Source: CAVVFX01 sp963747535
GTDB taxonomy: Bacteria; Acidobacteriota; Terriglobia; Bryobacterales; Bryobacteraceae
Direction of reading: 5' to 3'
DNA: 64,000 nucleotides
Assembly (NCBI GenBank): GCA_963747535.1
Contig: CAVVFX010000008.1
Coordinates: 186,001 to 250,000 of the forward strand
The position numbers and the translations under genes are program-made. This document shows positions 62,908 to 64,000 of the stretch, in pieces (positions within the stretch are counted from its first letter, which is position 1; each line of letters begins with the position of its first letter). The notes beneath the pieces were generated by a model, which searched no databases, had not been told where the DNA came from, and saw only the letters and a program-made list of their open reading frames with translations.

Positions 62908-63841
62908 GCTGTCCCTCCTGGGCGTAGTGCTCAAAACGCCGGCTGGCCTCCTGCAGTAATTCAGGAGTCATGGTGAGGTAACGCTGGGTAGTCGCGATGT
63001 GAATGTGGCCGAGGTAAGTCGCTAGTTGTGGGAGCAGGCGTTGCACGTCTGCTCCCTGGCGATACCAGGAAATGAGACGATGCACTGCGAAGGCGTGCCT
63101 GAGGTCGTGCAGGCGCGGCTGATAACGGCATCCATCGGAGCGCAAAACGTCGGCGCGGATTCGCAGCCGGCTGAAGATGTTCTCTGCGGTGTTACGTTTC
63201 GTCGGAGTCGCAGTGCGGGTGAGGAACAGCGCCGACTCCAGACGCAACTGTGTGGGGTGATCCTTGGAACGTTGAGCCACGTAGTCCCCCAAGGCGCCGG
63301 TAAGAGCAGAACCCATAGGCACCAGCCGTGACTTGTAGAATTTACTTTCCCGAATGGTGAGAATGCCCTCGGGCAGATCCACATCGGCAAGAGTCAGGGA
63401 AAGCGCTTCACTAATGCGCAGTCCCGCTCCGTACAGCAGCAAGACGAGCATGCGGCAGGTGTAAGGCTGGAGCTTACTGCGTGAACTCTGACAACAGACG
63501 GAGGCGTCGAGCAATCGCTGAAGTTCCGCATGCGAGAAGATGTAGGGAACAAACTGCGGTGGTTGGGGAACGATTTTGGGAAGGGGCGACATAACGGCGA
63601 ATCCCCGTGCCATGGCGAAACGGTAGAAGCCGCAGAGCACTTCGTGTTTACGATGCCAGAAGCGCGTGATGGGGCCTGTCCCCGCGATATAGGCGTGCAC
63701 AGAATCAGCGGAGACTTCTGCCACGCTGATGTCGCCCATAGTTCGACAAAACGACCGCAAGGTGCGGGCTTCGGTGTGGAACCGCATGCCCATGGACTGT
63801 TTGTAGTCAACGTACAAAGTGGTTAGAGTGGCCAGTTTCAT
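62900..63841 (-). CDS. Tyrosine recombinase, second of the trio
   Basis: A 313-residue integrase. Catalytic Arg in LYGAGLRISEALSL, Lys in TIRESKFYKSRLVP, HxxR in HDLRHAFAVHRLIS, LGH in LATYLGHIHIATTQRYL with nucleophile Tyr. Complete. The start ATG overlaps the stop of the first recombinase (ATGA) and the end overlaps the start of the third, so the three were translated as a coupled set. Confidence 0.88.
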   Translation of the reverse strand: MKLATLTTLYVDYKQSMGMRFHTEARTLRSFCRTMGDISVAEVSADSVHAYIAGTGPITRFWHRKHEVLCGFYRFAMARGFAVMSPLPKIVPQPPQFVPYIFSHAELQRLLDASVCCQSSRSKLQPYTCRMLVLLLYGAGLRISEALSLTLADVDLPEGILTIRESKFYKSRLVPMGSALTGALGDYVAQRSKDHPTQLRLESALFLTRTATPTKRNTAENIFSRLRIRADVLRSDGCRYQPRLHDLRHAFAVHRLISWYRQGADVQRLLPQLATYLGHIHIATTQRYLTMTPELLQEASRRFEHYAQEGQRE

Positions 63842-64000
63842 CGCAGCCCTCCTAAGTCAAAAGCCGCAACCTCGCGCAAACCAGCTAAATCCACCTTGGC
63901 GTAGATGCGGGTTGCATAGGCGCTGCGGTGCCCGAGGTGATCACCTATTTCCTTCAGCGAAAACCCCTCTCCCAACAGATGGCCAGCGCAGGCATGCCGG
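63838..64000 (-). CDS. Tyrosine recombinase, first of the trio, C-terminal part (runs off window)
   Basis: Only the last 53 residues are inside the window: RHACAGHLLGEGFSLKEIGD HLGHRSAYATRIYAKVDLAG, with the R..H box, LGH and nucleophile Tyr (RIYAKVDL), then LREVAAFDLGGLR and TGA. The frame continues past the right edge. Confidence 0.75.
   Translation of the reverse strand, partial: RHACAGHLLGEGFSLKEIGDHLGHRSAYATRIYAKVDLAGLREVAAFDLGGLR

Larger units (their letters stand above)
59228..64000 (-). mobile_element. Element with three tandem tyrosine recombinases (runs off window)
   Basis: Three tyrosine recombinase genes in the same direction, with overlapping stops and starts (ATGA between the first two; GTGAATAA between the second and third). 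Such trios mark a class of site-specific mobile elements related to Tn554-like transposons. The 59228-59314 stretch between intron remnant and third gene has an inverted pair TTATGTGGCGT (about 59245) and ACGCCACATAA (about 59297), a plausible end. The other end is outside the window. Confidence 0.6.

Noticed and set aside
1..64000. CRISPR arrays, tRNA or rRNA genes
   Set aside because: No regularly spaced repeats, and no cloverleaf or rRNA-like sequence was noticed by eye; a dedicated scan (tRNAscan-SE, barrnap) was not possible here.

Overview
The window looks like chromosomal DNA of an acidobacterium close to the Bryobacter/Solibacter group. The basis is family content: Oar-type TonB receptors with an N-terminal carboxypeptidase-regulatory domain, DNA-binding/PD40 beta-propeller proteins, KdpD/KdpE-like regulators without kdpFABC, GYD and DUF4097 proteins, GC-rich codon use, and many decayed gene remnants. 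This is inference; no 16S rRNA, tRNA or CRISPR array was seen.

Layout. 1-4.1 kb: 5' end of an Oar-type receptor, a GYD protein, remnants of a spermine-synthase-like gene and a receptor, a secreted metallo-beta-lactamase-fold hydrolase and two small genes. 4.1-14.6 kb: a dense regulatory locus with two KdpD-like membrane histidine kinases, five OmpR/KdpE-like response regulators (three without the phospho-acceptor aspartate) and an unusual outer-membrane barrel protein. 14.8-22.1 kb: a CzcCBA/Cus-like RND efflux operon (adaptor, frameshifted pump, DUF4097 protein, TolC-like channel) followed by a KDPG aldolase. Matching direct repeats with an 11-bp period lie upstream of nearly every transcription unit from 4.8 to 14.8 kb, so kinases, regulators, barrel protein and efflux operon probably form one self-regulating module.

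22.5-24.1 kb: wecB and a small membrane gene; then a decayed RND pump. 25.6-38.2 kb: a symmetrical cassette in which two paralogous DNA-binding/beta-propeller genes point inward at a two-gene operon for giant exported proteins (a Tat-exported propeller plus helical protein, and an FG-GAP propeller plus Ser/Thr-rich beta protein). 38.3-40 kb: an MliC-like lysozyme inhibitor and a bestrophin channel.

40.1-48.9 kb: an agaS-pfkB operon with a divergent DeoR-type repressor, a decayed dockerin gene, and a GH28 plus sialidase-like propeller operon. This segment is bounded by reciprocal halves of two broken genes (an amidohydrolase and an alpha/beta hydrolase), the signature of an 8.8-kb inversion. 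50-57.2 kb: an intact paralogous amidohydrolase, a decayed phosphodiesterase, a TPR protein, a seven-heme cytochrome and a complete Oar-type receptor.

57.3-64 kb: nested mobile DNA. A group II intron with maturase appears cut inside domain V by an element encoding three tandem tyrosine recombinases; the last of these is itself split by a serine-recombinase element inserted next to its conserved HxxR motif.
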